Source: Clostridiales bacterium (GTDB lineage: Bacteria > Bacillota > Clostridia > Oscillospirales > Acutalibacteraceae). From it: a stretch of 30,495 nt of DNA. The notes under the pieces are model-generated. The model worked only from the letters and a program-made list of their open reading frames with translations, had not been told where the DNA came from and did no database searches. Location of the stretch: contig DXYG01000004.1 in the NCBI GenBank assembly GCA_019415925.1, positions 32,770 to 63,264 of the forward strand. Direction: 5' to 3'. Below, piece by piece: positions 20,536 to 29,474 of this stretch (position 1 is its first letter; each line of letters starts with the position of its first letter). A program made the translations under genes and the position numbers.

Positions 20536-23238
20536 CTAAATGTTATCGTTACGGATTGTTTCGATAATGTTCTGTTTCTGCACCTTTGAAATTGAGAATC
20601 TCATAATCAGCCACACAACCGCAAACACGAACACAATGCTGATTAAAATAGCCGTATACGGCACAACAAAATCGGTGGCAAGGTTCATTGAAAATGCCTT
20701 GAAAATTCCGAGTCCTGCAAGCAGTCCGAGCGGTATTCCGATTATCAGCGACTTAACGCCGTAGAACAGGCTTTCAAGACGTATCATTCGGTTGAATTCA
20801 CGCTTTGTCATTCCGATTGACTTGAGCATTGCAAATTCCTTGCTCCTCAGGCGCATATTCGTTGTGATTGTGTTGAAGATATTTGTCACGCCGATAAGCG
20901 AAATTACGATTATAAAGCCGTAGGCAAAAATGCTGATTACAAGCGTCATTGCGTTGTACATATTCGCCATTTTCTCGACATTATACACCGCAAAGGTCTG
21001 ACCGCCGTCAAGCTTTGATATTGTTTCTTCAAGCTCGTTTGCATTTTCAGCGTTAATGTAAATTCCTGTGCTCAGATAATCTATATCGTAATTATTTTTC
21101 AGGGTGTCAAAACTTACAAGCAAATAAACATCACTCTCGGAAGGACGGAAGTATTTCAGCGCCTCGGGAGTGGTATTATAAACCTTAGCAATTTCAATAT
21201 CGGCACTTTTGTAATATTCTTCATATGCAGGGTCGTTACTCTCCCTGACATTAAGTGACTTCACCTTATCGGCTTTGAAAAGCTCGCCCTTTTGCGGTTT
21301 GCTGTCCTCCGTAAAATACTGAAAGTTATTTACAAGAATACCCTTGTCCTTGACCTTATCATAATCAAGACCAAGCTCTTTAATTTTTTCTTTGTAGGTG
21401 TTATCATCAAAGGCTAAAAGCTCGACGAAATAAAAATCACTCTCGGCAGAAGTAAAATTGTAAATGCTTGCGTCGTCTGTTAAAACGTCTTTTAAACCAT
21501 CCGTACTTTTGATATAACCGCCTAAGATACTTTCAATGCGGCAGTTTTTAACCCCGTCAAGCTCTGAAAGATTTTCATAATCCGAAACCATTTCGTCAAA
21601 ATCACTGTATAATCCCATTCTGTCTACCGACAGATTATAGTCAACCTCGTGGTAATATTTTGAGCTGTACTCAGTTGCGTACTGAATAAAGCTTGAAACG
21701 GCTATGAAAACAGCAACGCTGACAACGATTGAAATTACCGTTGTGCGGTACTTTTTCTTACTTCGTTTGAGATTCTTATAGGCAATTTCACCGCCCGTAC
21801 CGAACTGCTTTTTGATAAATTTCGGGCATTTGTAGGCTTTCTGCTTTTTCTTCTTGATTTTTATGTCGTGGTTGCCCCTTACTGCGTCAACAGGCGCAAT
21901 TCTTGAGGCTCTGAATGCACTGCCAAGAGTTGAGAAAAGAATGGTAAGGAGCGACAGCGCAACCGCAAGTACAATCGCAAAAACAGGAACGCTGTAGACA
22001 AACGAAGTTCCGTTGAGCATATCGACAAGCAGTACATTTAATATCTGAATGAGAATTGCAACAACACCAATACCAAACAGGATTCCGAGAGGTATGCCGA
22101 TAAGAGCAAGCACAAAGCCCTCAAAAAGTACGTTGTGACGTATCTGACGTGACGTTGCGCCGACCGAGGACAACATTCCGTAAAGCCTTGTTTTTTCGGT
22201 GATTGAAATTGCAAAGCTGTTGCGGATTACAAACACGCTTGCGACAATTACAATTGCGATGATGATAGCCGCAAGGGTGAAAAACATTTGCAGAGCATTG
22301 TCGCTCAATGCGTATCCCTTGTAGGAAAGCAGAGAGGTGTTTACGGAGAAATAGTTATATTTAGTTTCGCCAACCTCAAGCGCATAGCTCTGGTTAAGAT
22401 ATTCCCTTATATGCTCCTCGGAAACTCCCGTAATCTGCGAAGTGGTCTGAATGTAATTTTTCTCGCCCTCGTCTGTGTATTTTACATACAGCCAGCCGTC
22501 CTTTGAAATATCGTCCGGCTCCGCTGCGGTAAAAATGGGAAAGTATGCGCCGTTGTCCGAAGGTTCTAAACAGTGAGTATAGTATTCGTCAAGTATGCCG
22601 ACAATTTTATATTTCTTGCTCGACTCAACCTCAAAATGCTCTTCAACATCTAAAACGGTAGCCGAGGTTTCACCCATAACTTCCTGTTCGTCGTAAACAA
22701 GCTCCTGTCCGTAGGGATTTGTATTCGGAATAACTCTGCCGTCAGCGGTTTTGCGCACGCCCTTTTCAAGCGTTATTGTTTCGCCGACCTCGTATTCCTT
22801 TGCGGAGTTATTGATAAAGCTCTGAGTCAGCACAAGCTCCGAGCCGTTTTCGGGGTATCTGCCGTCTTTCAGCGGAAGATTAAAGCAGTCGGTAAACGCT
22901 TTGGAAGTCAGAGTCTGAACGTAAGCGTACGGTCTTTTGTCGTTTTTGTAATTCGGTATTCTCACAAAATCGCCGTAATCACATATATAGACGGTTTCGA
23001 CATTCCTGTTCGCCTTGATTTCCTTTACGTCCTCGCTCGTTGCGTTCCCCGAAATGAACAAATCATAGTTACCCGAAAAGTTAATCTGACCTTCAATCAT
23101 AGTCTGCTGACCGCTTGCGGCAATTCCTGCAACAACGGTAATCAGCGCAGTCGAAAGAAGTATACCGATGATTGTAACAATCGTTCGGCTTTTGTTGAGT
23201 TTCAGATTTTTGAGCGTGAGTTTATTAAGTGTGTTCAC
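20536..23238 (-). CDS. FtsX/MacB-like ABC permease, large
   Basis: A 900-residue permease with one N-terminal hydrophobic segment (about 15-38), a large extracytoplasmic domain (to about 310), three hydrophobic segments to about 455, a linker, another segment near 500, a second extracytoplasmic domain, and three C-terminal segments (from about 770). This is two FtsX-type halves fused, as in Firmicutes peptide-stress or lipoprotein-type exporters. The start is GTG two bases after the ATPase stop, with GAGGAGG upstream. Next to a two-component system this fits a BceAB-like sensing and resistance module, but that is inference. Confidence 0.9.
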   Translation of the reverse strand: MNTLNKLTLKNLKLNKSRTIVTIIGILLSTALITVVAGIAASGQQTMIEGQINFSGNYDLFISGNATSEDVKEIKANRNVETVYICDYGDFVRIPNYKNDKRPYAYVQTLTSKAFTDCFNLPLKDGRYPENGSELVLTQSFINNSAKEYEVGETITLEKGVRKTADGRVIPNTNPYGQELVYDEQEVMGETSATVLDVEEHFEVESSKKYKIVGILDEYYTHCLEPSDNGAYFPIFTAAEPDDISKDGWLYVKYTDEGEKNYIQTTSQITGVSEEHIREYLNQSYALEVGETKYNYFSVNTSLLSYKGYALSDNALQMFFTLAAIIIAIVIVASVFVIRNSFAISITEKTRLYGMLSSVGATSRQIRHNVLFEGFVLALIGIPLGILFGIGVVAILIQILNVLLVDMLNGTSFVYSVPVFAIVLAVALSLLTILFSTLGSAFRASRIAPVDAVRGNHDIKIKKKKQKAYKCPKFIKKQFGTGGEIAYKNLKRSKKKYRTTVISIVVSVAVFIAVSSFIQYATEYSSKYYHEVDYNLSVDRMGLYSDFDEMVSDYENLSELDGVKNCRIESILGGYIKSTDGLKDVLTDDASIYNFTSAESDFYFVELLAFDDNTYKEKIKELGLDYDKVKDKGILVNNFQYFTEDSKPQKGELFKADKVKSLNVRESNDPAYEEYYKSADIEIAKVYNTTPEALKYFRPSESDVYLLVSFDTLKNNYDIDYLSTGIYINAENANELEETISKLDGGQTFAVYNVEKMANMYNAMTLVISIFAYGFIIVISLIGVTNIFNTITTNMRLRSKEFAMLKSIGMTKREFNRMIRLESLFYGVKSLIIGIPLGLLAGLGIFKAFSMNLATDFVVPYTAILISIVFVFAVVWLIMRFSISKVQKQNIIETIRNDNI

Positions 23239-23240
23239 AT

Positions 23241-23912
23241 TTAACCCTCCTCAACAATTTTGCCGTCGCTTATCGTGATTATCCTGTCAGCCTGCTTTGC
23301 AAGCTCCAAATCGTGCGTAATCATTATGATTGTCTGGTTGTAGGTTCGGTTTGAGATTTTCAGCAGGTTCATTATGTCATCAGACGCCTTTGTGTCAAGG
23401 TTGCCGGTCGGCTCATCTGCAAGCACAAGCGCAGGATTTGAAATAAGCGCACGTGCAATTGACGTTCTCTGCTGCTGACCGCCCGAAAGCTCGTTTGGCA
23501 GGTGCTTTCTTCTTGCACGCAAACCGAAGGTATCGAGAATTTCGTCAAGCTGTTTTTTATCAACAGGATTCTTATCGAGGTCGCAGGGCAGTGTGATATT
23601 CTCCTCAACCGTCAAAATCGGAATGAGGTTATAGAACTGGTAGACAATTCCGATTTGCCGTCTGCGGAAAATCGCCAGCGTATCGCTGTTCATTTTTGTA
23701 ATATCGTTGCCGTCAATGCAGATTTTGCCGCTTGTGGGGCGGTCAACTCCTCCGATAAGGTGCAGAAGCGTTGACTTTCCGCTTCCGCTTGCGCCGACGA
23801 TTGCGACAAACTCGCCCTTTTCAACAGAAAGCGAAATATCGTCAACGGCGTTAACTTTGTTTTCGCCCTCTCCGTAGGTTTTTACAAGGTTTTCTACTCT
23901 TAAAATTTCCAT
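23241..23912 (-). CDS. ABC transporter ATPase, MacB/LolD type
   Basis: A 223-residue ATPase: Walker A G-A-S-G-S-G-K-S-T, signature L-S-G-G-Q-Q-Q-R-T, Walker B L-V-L-A-D-E-P-T-G-N-L-D and H-loop I-T-H-D. The G-x-L-D and Q-F-Y-N-L-I-P motifs are typical of the MacB/LolD group. ATG at 23912 was chosen because GGGAG lies 8 bases ahead; a TTG five codons upstream is less likely. It is first gene of the transporter operon. Confidence 0.95.
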   Translation of the reverse strand: MEILRVENLVKTYGEGENKVNAVDDISLSVEKGEFVAIVGASGSGKSTLLHLIGGVDRPTSGKICIDGNDITKMNSDTLAIFRRRQIGIVYQFYNLIPILTVEENITLPCDLDKNPVDKKQLDEILDTFGLRARRKHLPNELSGGQQQRTSIARALISNPALVLADEPTGNLDTKASDDIMNLLKISNRTYNQTIIMITHDLELAKQADRIITISDGKIVEEG

Positions 23913-24004
23913 AAAACACACTCCCAAATAGAATTTTCATTAAAGACAGAATGACTTTCCGGACAGTCCTCCCGAGCTTTCAGGCATATATTACCCCCGC
24001 AAAA

Positions 24005-24020
24005 TGACTCTAATGTGACT
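24005..24020. promoter_or_regulatory. Direct repeat upstream of the ABC transporter operon
   Basis: TGACT occurs at 24005-24009 and 24016-24020, an 11-bp period, about 95 bases before the ATPase start. OmpR-family regulators bind half-sites spaced by one helical turn, so this is a candidate site for the neighbouring response regulator. Confidence 0.3.
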
Positions 24021-24030
24021 ATAATAAAAT

Positions 24031-24078
24031 AATTCGGACAAGCAGGTCACGAATCACAACGACCTGTCTGCCCGAATT
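24031..24078. terminator. Hairpin after the Crp/Fnr gene
   Basis: AATTCGG...CAGGTC pairs with GACCTG...CCGAATT. On the minus strand it is followed by an AT-rich ATTATTTTATTA stretch, 35 bases past the Crp/Fnr stop. Confidence 0.65.
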
Positions 24079-24113
24079 AAATTATTAATTATTCATTTTA
24101 AATTGTAAATTGC

Positions 24114-24758
24114 TCACATCTCCGACATTTCTTCAAGTCGGGCACGATTTTTAATGACTATTTTTCTGTACGCCGTTGAAATATCTCCGTTTGCTGAAAA
24201 CTTTCCGAGCGTTTTGCTGACCGTCACCCTCGACACGCCTACGGCTGAGGCTATTTCCTCGTGAGTAAGGGCTACACGTCCGTCCTTTTCGCTTTGCAGA
24301 AGCAGTCGTGCGATTCTTGCGTCAGCCTGCAAAAACGTCATCGAGTCAAGCTGAGCGGAAAGCAGGCGAATTCTGTTTGACAGTATTTCAAGCAGTTCAA
24401 ACGCAAGCTTTGGGTGCTTTGCAAATAAATTTGTCAGCGTCTGCTCGTCAATCATAACGACCTCGCAGTTTGTGACGGCACGTGCCGAGCTTACCCTCGG
24501 CTTTTTGTCAAAAAACGCACCCTCACCCAAAAGTTCGCCCTTTGATGCTGTGTTCAGCGTTTTTTCCATTCCGTCAATTGACGTCATAAACACGCTGACT
24601 CTGCCCTTTTTCAGATAGCAGAAAGTAGTAGCCAAATCCCCTTGACGGTAGATTATCTCGCCCTTTGCAAAACTGCGAACAGTACCGAGCGACTCAAAAA
24701 GCTGTTGCATATCCTTCTTCGTTTCAGTTCCCGAATGTGATAAATTAACGCCCTGCAA
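24114..24758 (-). CDS. Crp/Fnr-family transcriptional regulator
   Basis: A 214-residue regulator with a cyclic-nucleotide-binding-like barrel at about 20-130 (I-I-Y-R-Q-G-D and G-E-L-L-G-E-G-A-F-F) and a C-terminal HTH (T-H-E-E-I-A-S-A-V-G-V-S-R-V-T-V-S-K). No cysteine cluster for an Fe-S centre is seen at the N-terminus. The listed start is TTG; the ATG at 24710 (M17) is possible and has AAGAAGGA close before it. It stands alone; its signal is unknown. Confidence 0.88.
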   Translation of the reverse strand: MQGVNLSHSGTETKKDMQQLFESLGTVRSFAKGEIIYRQGDLATTFCYLKKGRVSVFMTSIDGMEKTLNTASKGELLGEGAFFDKKPRVSSARAVTNCEVVMIDEQTLTNLFAKHPKLAFELLEILSNRIRLLSAQLDSMTFLQADARIARLLLQSEKDGRVALTHEEIASAVGVSRVTVSKTLGKFSANGDISTAYRKIVIKNRARLEEMSEM

Positions 24759-24884
24759 AACCTCACCCCCGATTTATTTATTGATTTATTCTATCATTTT
24801 TTTTTGCTGTTTTCAATCAAAAGAAAAAACTGCGTTAAAAAATTCTCAACCTGCAATCATATCCGTTATTTGTCGGCTTTTATA

Positions 24885-24913
24885 TTGCATTGCACTATTA
24901 TATGTGGTATAGT
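24885..24913 (+). promoter_or_regulatory. Promoter of the dockerin protein gene
   Basis: TTGCAT (24885-24890), 17-bp spacer, TATAGT (24908-24913), giving a leader of about 90 nt. Confidence 0.55.
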
Positions 24914-25010
24914 GTATATATTAAGCGGCGAGATTCTGAATTTTTTGTTGCTTTGGCTTATGACGATTCTTTTTGTATTATAAAATACATTTCTTCTAGG
25001 AGGTATGAAT

Positions 25011-26942
25011 ATGAAAATTAAAAAATTCTCGTGTGCAATTTTAGCTCTGATTTTGCTTTTTAGCACATCGGTTGTTGCACAGTTCAGCGTTAATGCGGTT
25101 GAAATTTCCGAACAGGATTCTTCGGTTTCAGGCGAACTGAAATACACTGTTCTGAGCGACGGTACTGCAAAAATCATAAGTTATTATACAACGGCAACCT
25201 CATACAGCGTTCCCGAAACCATTAATGACCACGTTGTTTCTGCAATCGGCGATGATGCTTTTTGGGGCTGTTCAAGGCTACAGAGCGTTACTATTCCCGA
25301 AAACGTTAAAAGCATCGGAAGCAGTGCGTTTGAAGGCTGTACAAAGCTTGCCGAAATCAACGTAACCGACAGTCTGACCAAAATCGGCGAACGTGCGTTT
25401 TACAACACAGCGTTCTACAACAACGCCGATAACTGGCAAGACAACGCTCTTTATCTGGGCAATCACCTTATAAGAGTCAGAACGTCTGCCGAGGGCAGAT
25501 TTGAAATTAAAAAAGGTACTCTTACAACTGCCGATTACGCCTTTGAAAATTGCAAAAGCCTTACCGAAATTTCAATTCCCAATACAGTAAAAATCATCGG
25601 TGCAGATACGTTTGCAAGTTGTCAGAGCCTGACAGGCTTAACAATCCCCGACAGCGTTACATCAATCGGTACATCTGCTTTCTATGAATGCAAGAGCCTT
25701 GAAACAATGGTAATTCCCGAAAGCATAACCGAGATAAAGGCAGGCACCTTCACAGACTGCACAAGTCTTGTGAGCATAACTCTGCCGAAAAATCTTAAAA
25801 GCATCGGACAAAGTGCTTTTTCATATTGCAGAGCGCTTAAAAGCATCGACATTCCCGACGGCATTGAAATAATAAACGACAGAACCTTCTTCCTGTGCGA
25901 AAGCCTTGAAAGCATTACTATTCCCGACGGAGTTACAAGTATAGGCAGTTACTGCTTTGACACCTGCTTAAGCTTGCAGAGCATTTCAATTCCCGACAGC
26001 GTTACAAGCATAGGCGGATTTGCTTTCAACCGCTGTGAAAAGCTAAAATCGCTTGAATTCCCGAAAGACATCAAGATAATTGATATGGATATCTGCTGGG
26101 GCTGTTCCGACCTTGAGAGCGTTACCATACCGGAAGGCGTAACAGAAATATGGGCCGGGGCTTTCTACAGCTGTTCAAGCCTCAAGACAATTGACCTTCC
26201 CGACACAATCACAAAAATTGACAGCGGTGCATTCCAGTACTGCATTTCACTTGAAAGTCTGGAAATTCCGAGCGGCGTAACAACCATAAGCAGTAATCTG
26301 TGTGAAAACGCCATCAATCTTAAAAGCGTCAGCCTGCCCGAAGGCGTAACAGAAATAGGTGCAGGCGCATTTAGCGTTTGCGAAAGTCTGACAGACATAA
26401 ACATTCCAAAGAGCGTTAAAACCATCGGCAGCGGTGCATTCGGAAGATGTTTATTTGAGAAATTTGAAATTCCTGACGGCGTAACCGTTATCAACAGCGG
26501 CACATTTTCATCCTGCCCACAATTGAGCTCGGTAACAATTCCTGACAGCGTAACAAGCATTAACAGTTATGCATTCTTTGCCTGTAAAAATCTGAAAAGT
26601 ATCACAATTCCCGAAAGTGTAACAAGCATTGACAGCTATGCTTTCATGGAAATTGACGACCTTACAATATACGGCTATACCGGCAGCTATGCCGAACGAT
26701 TTGCAAATTTTAAAGGCTATAAATTCGTCAGCCTTGACAACAAAGAGCCTGATTATACGGTAAAAGATATAGACGGCGATTCTCAAATCACCGTCAACGA
26801 CGCTACAATCGTACAGAAGTACGTCTCCTCTCTTGTACAGCTTACAGCTGAACAACAGGCCGCCGCTGACGTAAACGGCGACAACACAGTAAACGTCAAG
26901 GACTCAACACTTATTCAGAAATATTTAGTCACAGGTAACTGA
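25011..26942 (+). CDS. Secreted BspA-like leucine-rich-repeat protein with dockerin
   Basis: A 643-residue exported protein. A signal peptide (K-I-K-K-F then a hydrophobic stretch to about residue 28) precedes roughly 20 LRR_5 repeats of the pattern S-I-x-I-P-D-S-V-T-S-I-G-x-x-A-F-x-x-C. The last 65 residues form a type I dockerin with two calcium-binding loops, D-I-D-G-D-S-Q-I-T-V-N-D and D-V-N-G-D-N-T-V-N-V-K-D. It should dock onto a cohesin of a cell-surface or cellulosome-like scaffold. ATG at 25011 is chosen because GGAGGT lies 6-7 bases before it, while the ATG at 25005 is too close. The LRR ligand is unknown; no catalytic domain is seen. Confidence 0.92.
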   Translation: MKIKKFSCAILALILLFSTSVVAQFSVNAVEISEQDSSVSGELKYTVLSDGTAKIISYYTTATSYSVPETINDHVVSAIGDDAFWGCSRLQSVTIPENVKSIGSSAFEGCTKLAEINVTDSLTKIGERAFYNTAFYNNADNWQDNALYLGNHLIRVRTSAEGRFEIKKGTLTTADYAFENCKSLTEISIPNTVKIIGADTFASCQSLTGLTIPDSVTSIGTSAFYECKSLETMVIPESITEIKAGTFTDCTSLVSITLPKNLKSIGQSAFSYCRALKSIDIPDGIEIINDRTFFLCESLESITIPDGVTSIGSYCFDTCLSLQSISIPDSVTSIGGFAFNRCEKLKSLEFPKDIKIIDMDICWGCSDLESVTIPEGVTEIWAGAFYSCSSLKTIDLPDTITKIDSGAFQYCISLESLEIPSGVTTISSNLCENAINLKSVSLPEGVTEIGAGAFSVCESLTDINIPKSVKTIGSGAFGRCLFEKFEIPDGVTVINSGTFSSCPQLSSVTIPDSVTSINSYAFFACKNLKSITIPESVTSIDSYAFMEIDDLTIYGYTGSYAERFANFKGYKFVSLDNKEPDYTVKDIDGDSQITVNDATIVQKYVSSLVQLTAEQQAAADVNGDNTVNVKDSTLIQKYLVTGN

Positions 26943-26978
26943 TAAGCGGCAAAACACAGTCAGCCAAAATTAATATGA

Positions 26979-27011
26979 ATCACCCCCACGGCAATTGCTC
27001 GTGGGGGTGAT
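26979..27011. terminator. Bidirectional terminator between convergent genes
   Basis: ATCACCCCCACG (26979-26990) pairs perfectly with CGTGGGGGTGAT (27000-27011), then TTTTT on plus. It separates the dockerin gene from the convergent anti-sigma gene. Confidence 0.85.
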
Positions 27012-27057
27012 TTTTATACAGGTCAATATGATTCTATTGTCATACCCGATGCGTATT

Positions 27058-28203
27058 TCAAGCCAGACTGAATGTAATATTCGGTGAAAAATACTCGCTG
27101 TCCTCCTCGCTCTCATAGTATCCGACATTGATTTTTTGAGTCTGCGTACTGCCGTCGGTAAATTTAACTGTAACATCAATTACTGCACCGTCTACCGTCT
27201 TTTGCACCATCTGATTGTTCAGCTTTTCCATTTTTTTCTCAAGCTTGTTTTCTTCATCAGATACTATTCCGAATTCTCCGTTGGCACTACGGTTTTCGGC
27301 TCTTAATGAAAGTAATTTATCGCTCAACTCACAAAATTCATTCATAATTTCGTCAATCCCGCTGTCTGTTCTGTCTGTTTCAACAACAAGACTTATAACC
27401 TGACCGATTTCAATTATCTGCTCCTTATCCGTCGGATTTTTCAGCGTATAAGTAAACCTGTCGCAGAATTCTCCGTACAAGCCGTCAGCGTGTTCTTCAA
27501 ATTCCGCCTTGGTGTACTGCGAATTTTCAAGGCTGTCATAATCGGAAAAATCGCCCGTATCGGCTATCTTTTTCAATTGACTGTAACCGTCATCGTATAT
27601 CTTATATGATTCATCGTCTGTTTCGTCTGCGGAATTTTCAAAAACATTCGGGTTAATAACAAAATATATGCTTTTTCGGTTTGAGGTAAATGTTACGCTT
27701 TCTACGTTACTTCCTTTCACACTAAGCTGTGTCAGTTCGTAGTCATTAAAATAATCGACCTTTCCCTGTTTATTGCGGTAAAGGGAATCCTCTTTTTCAA
27801 AGTCCCTCATCAGAAACTGACCGCCGCTTATCCCCGAAAACATACCTATTACCGACTTGTTCTCGATTTCAGCCGCATTAGCCGTAATTGAAAATATGTT
27901 TCCGTTGGATTTTTTGCTGTCGTCAAAGGTTGTCGCACCATTATTTTCAGATGCTTTATTGAAATTTGTAAATCCCAGATAACAAGCGGTTCCGACCATC
28001 GCAACCGCAAGCGAGGCGGCTACTGCTCTTATCCACGCTGAATAGAAAATTTTACTCTTCTTAGGTTTGTTTTCTTCACTTTCAAACTGACTGTCAGCCT
28101 CACGCATTTTTTCAAGCAGAATTTCCTTCTGTGTTCTGCTTAATTTTACGTTTTCGCCTTCTTTTTTATATGTTTCTCTGTCAAAATCGTTGTTATCAAT
28201 CAT
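27058..28203 (-). CDS. Probable anti-sigma factor, single membrane pass
   Basis: A 381-residue protein with a charged cytoplasmic N-terminus of about 80 residues, one hydrophobic segment (A-V-A-A-S-L-A-V-A-M-V-G-T-A at about 74-95) and a large outer domain. ATG at 28203 was chosen because AAGGAGC lies 6 bases before it; it overlaps the sigma factor stop by 8 bases. Layout and position match membrane anti-sigma factors of ECF sigma genes. No zinc-binding motif is visible, and the outer domain is unassigned. Confidence 0.7.
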   Translation of the reverse strand: MIDNNDFDRETYKKEGENVKLSRTQKEILLEKMREADSQFESEENKPKKSKIFYSAWIRAVAASLAVAMVGTACYLGFTNFNKASENNGATTFDDSKKSNGNIFSITANAAEIENKSVIGMFSGISGGQFLMRDFEKEDSLYRNKQGKVDYFNDYELTQLSVKGSNVESVTFTSNRKSIYFVINPNVFENSADETDDESYKIYDDGYSQLKKIADTGDFSDYDSLENSQYTKAEFEEHADGLYGEFCDRFTYTLKNPTDKEQIIEIGQVISLVVETDRTDSGIDEIMNEFCELSDKLLSLRAENRSANGEFGIVSDEENKLEKKMEKLNNQMVQKTVDGAVIDVTVKFTDGSTQTQKINVGYYESEEDSEYFSPNITFSLA

Positions 28204-28693
28204 AGCTCTGCTCCTTTTCAATGATTTTTTTAAGATTTTTTCTGCCCCGAACAAGCCGTGACTTCACCGCCGACTGCGTTATGTCAAGGACTTTCGCAAT
28301 CTCGGATATCTTCATATCTTCGTAGTAGAAAAGATAAATAACGGCGCTGTACTTCGGCGGCAACGACATAACGGACTCAAACAGCGTTTTGTCACTCGTC
28401 TTGTCCGTCACGCTCTGCTCTGCAATATCGTCAAGCGGTACGCCATAACGGATATAAGCCGAGGTTTTACTGCTTTTTGCGCAGTTTACGGCGGCACGAA
28501 TCAGCCACGCCTTCAGGTGGTCGGCGTTCTTTATCTTATGTTTATTTTTAATGAGCCTTACAAAAACCTCCTGTCAAGCGTCAAATGCGTCGTCCTTATT
28601 TTTGGTTATGTTCAGAGCAACCCTGTAAATGGTGTCGGAATATTCATTTACGGCTTTGGCAATGAAATCATCAGCGCTGAATAATTCATTCAT
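28196..28693 (-). pseudogene. ECF sigma factor interrupted by in-frame TGA
   Basis: The full frame runs from ATG 28693 (AGGAGG 7 bases before) to the stop at 28196, 165 codons, the usual size for an ECF sigma factor. Region 2 reads D-D-A-F-D-A-stop-Q-E-V-F-V-R-L: a TGA at 28574-28576 falls where the family has a residue such as cysteine or valine. Downstream the frame is intact, with region 4 (S-L-P-P-K-Y-S-A-V-I-Y-L-F-Y-Y-E and the HTH I-S-E-I-A-K-V-L-D-I-T). A shorter ATG frame, 28411-28196, holds region 4 alone. It may be a recent nonsense mutation, a sequencing error or readthrough. Other genes here use TGA as a true stop. Confidence 0.8.
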
Positions 28694-28756
28694 CATCACC
28701 CCTCCTTTGTACATAACACTTTTGAAATCGGTGAAAAGTTGCAAAATTTAAAACAA

Positions 28757-28780
28757 CCCCTGCGAAATTTACCGCAGAGG
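28757..28780 (-). terminator. Terminator after the HD-domain gene
   Basis: CCTCTGCG pairs with CGCAGGGG (minus strand) with one mismatch, followed by TTGTTTTAAATTTT. It lies 56 bases past the HD gene stop. Confidence 0.6.
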
Positions 28781-28835
28781 TGGTCATTAACATTTATTAA
28801 TTGTTTTTTGGTTTAATTTTAGTATTTTTTAAGAT

Positions 28836-29423
28836 TTATATACTCACATTTAAAATTTTATAAATATCCGACTGCGATTTGTTGTCAAAATACTCCTTCA
28901 ATTCAAAAAACGCTTTCCATTTCTGCACAGTGTAATCGTTAAAGCCTCGGCGCATAACGACGTCAACAAGTCTTTTTTCGAGAAATGTTGCGCCGTCCGG
29001 AAAGGATATTGCATCACAAAACTGAATTAATCTGTCGTAATCGTCATACTCCGTATTTTCAAGAAAAGTCTGTATAAACTCGGTTTCTTCCTCGTTGCAA
29101 TCGTTTTTGCCGTTATAGGAATTTATGTTTTTGTACGGAAATGAGTGCGTAAGGCAGATTCGTGCGCTATCGTCATAGCCCATTGAAAGCATAAATCTGT
29201 AGCCGTCAATTATATGCTTCATATCCGTAACGCCCTCTCGCCTGCCGATATCGTGGAGCAAACCGAGAACATAGGCATATTCGGAATTCAGGTTATCGCA
29301 CCTTTCGGCAATCAACCTTGCGCAAAAGCCTGCTGTTCTGTTATGCGCAATCCACAAACCGGAATTCAGCTTTTCGGCTTCTTTTAAAAACTTTTCAGCA
29401 TCTGAAACAGACGGCACTTTCAT
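28836..29423 (-). CDS. HD-domain phosphohydrolase
   Basis: A 195-residue metal-dependent phosphohydrolase of the HD family: H27 (I-A-H-N-R-T), the H-D pair at 57-58 (L-L-H-D-I-G-R) and a later D (Q-F-C-D-A-I). Candidate substrates are nucleotides or phosphate esters. GGAGG precedes the ATG. It is 51 bases from the MNT-HEPN pair but separated from it by a perfect terminator, so it is probably transcribed on its own. Confidence 0.88.
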   Translation of the reverse strand: MKVPSVSDAEKFLKEAEKLNSGLWIAHNRTAGFCARLIAERCDNLNSEYAYVLGLLHDIGRREGVTDMKHIIDGYRFMLSMGYDDSARICLTHSFPYKNINSYNGKNDCNEEETEFIQTFLENTEYDDYDRLIQFCDAISFPDGATFLEKRLVDVVMRRGFNDYTVQKWKAFFELKEYFDNKSQSDIYKILNVSI

Positions 29424-29441
29424 AAATTTTCCTCCATTATA

Positions 29442-29473
29442 AAAAATGCTGTCTGAACTCTGACAGCATTTTT
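29442..29473 (-). terminator. Terminator after the HEPN gene
   Basis: AAAAATGCTGTC (29442-29453) pairs perfectly with GACAGCATTTTT (29462-29473), with A/T tails on both sides. It starts directly after the HEPN stop on the minus strand. Confidence 0.85.
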
Positions 29474-29474
29474 G

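Noticed and set aside
25200..26640. Repeated DNA segments of about 69 bp, at first sight a tandem or CRISPR-like array
   Set aside because: They are in frame and encode LRR_5 protein repeats with diverged codons; no constant repeat with unique spacers exists.
28574..28576. TGA as a generally recoded sense codon or selenocysteine
   Set aside because: Several intact genes here, such as the 143-residue protein and the zinc-ribbon gene, stop at TGA; a selenocysteine hairpin is not apparent after the codon.
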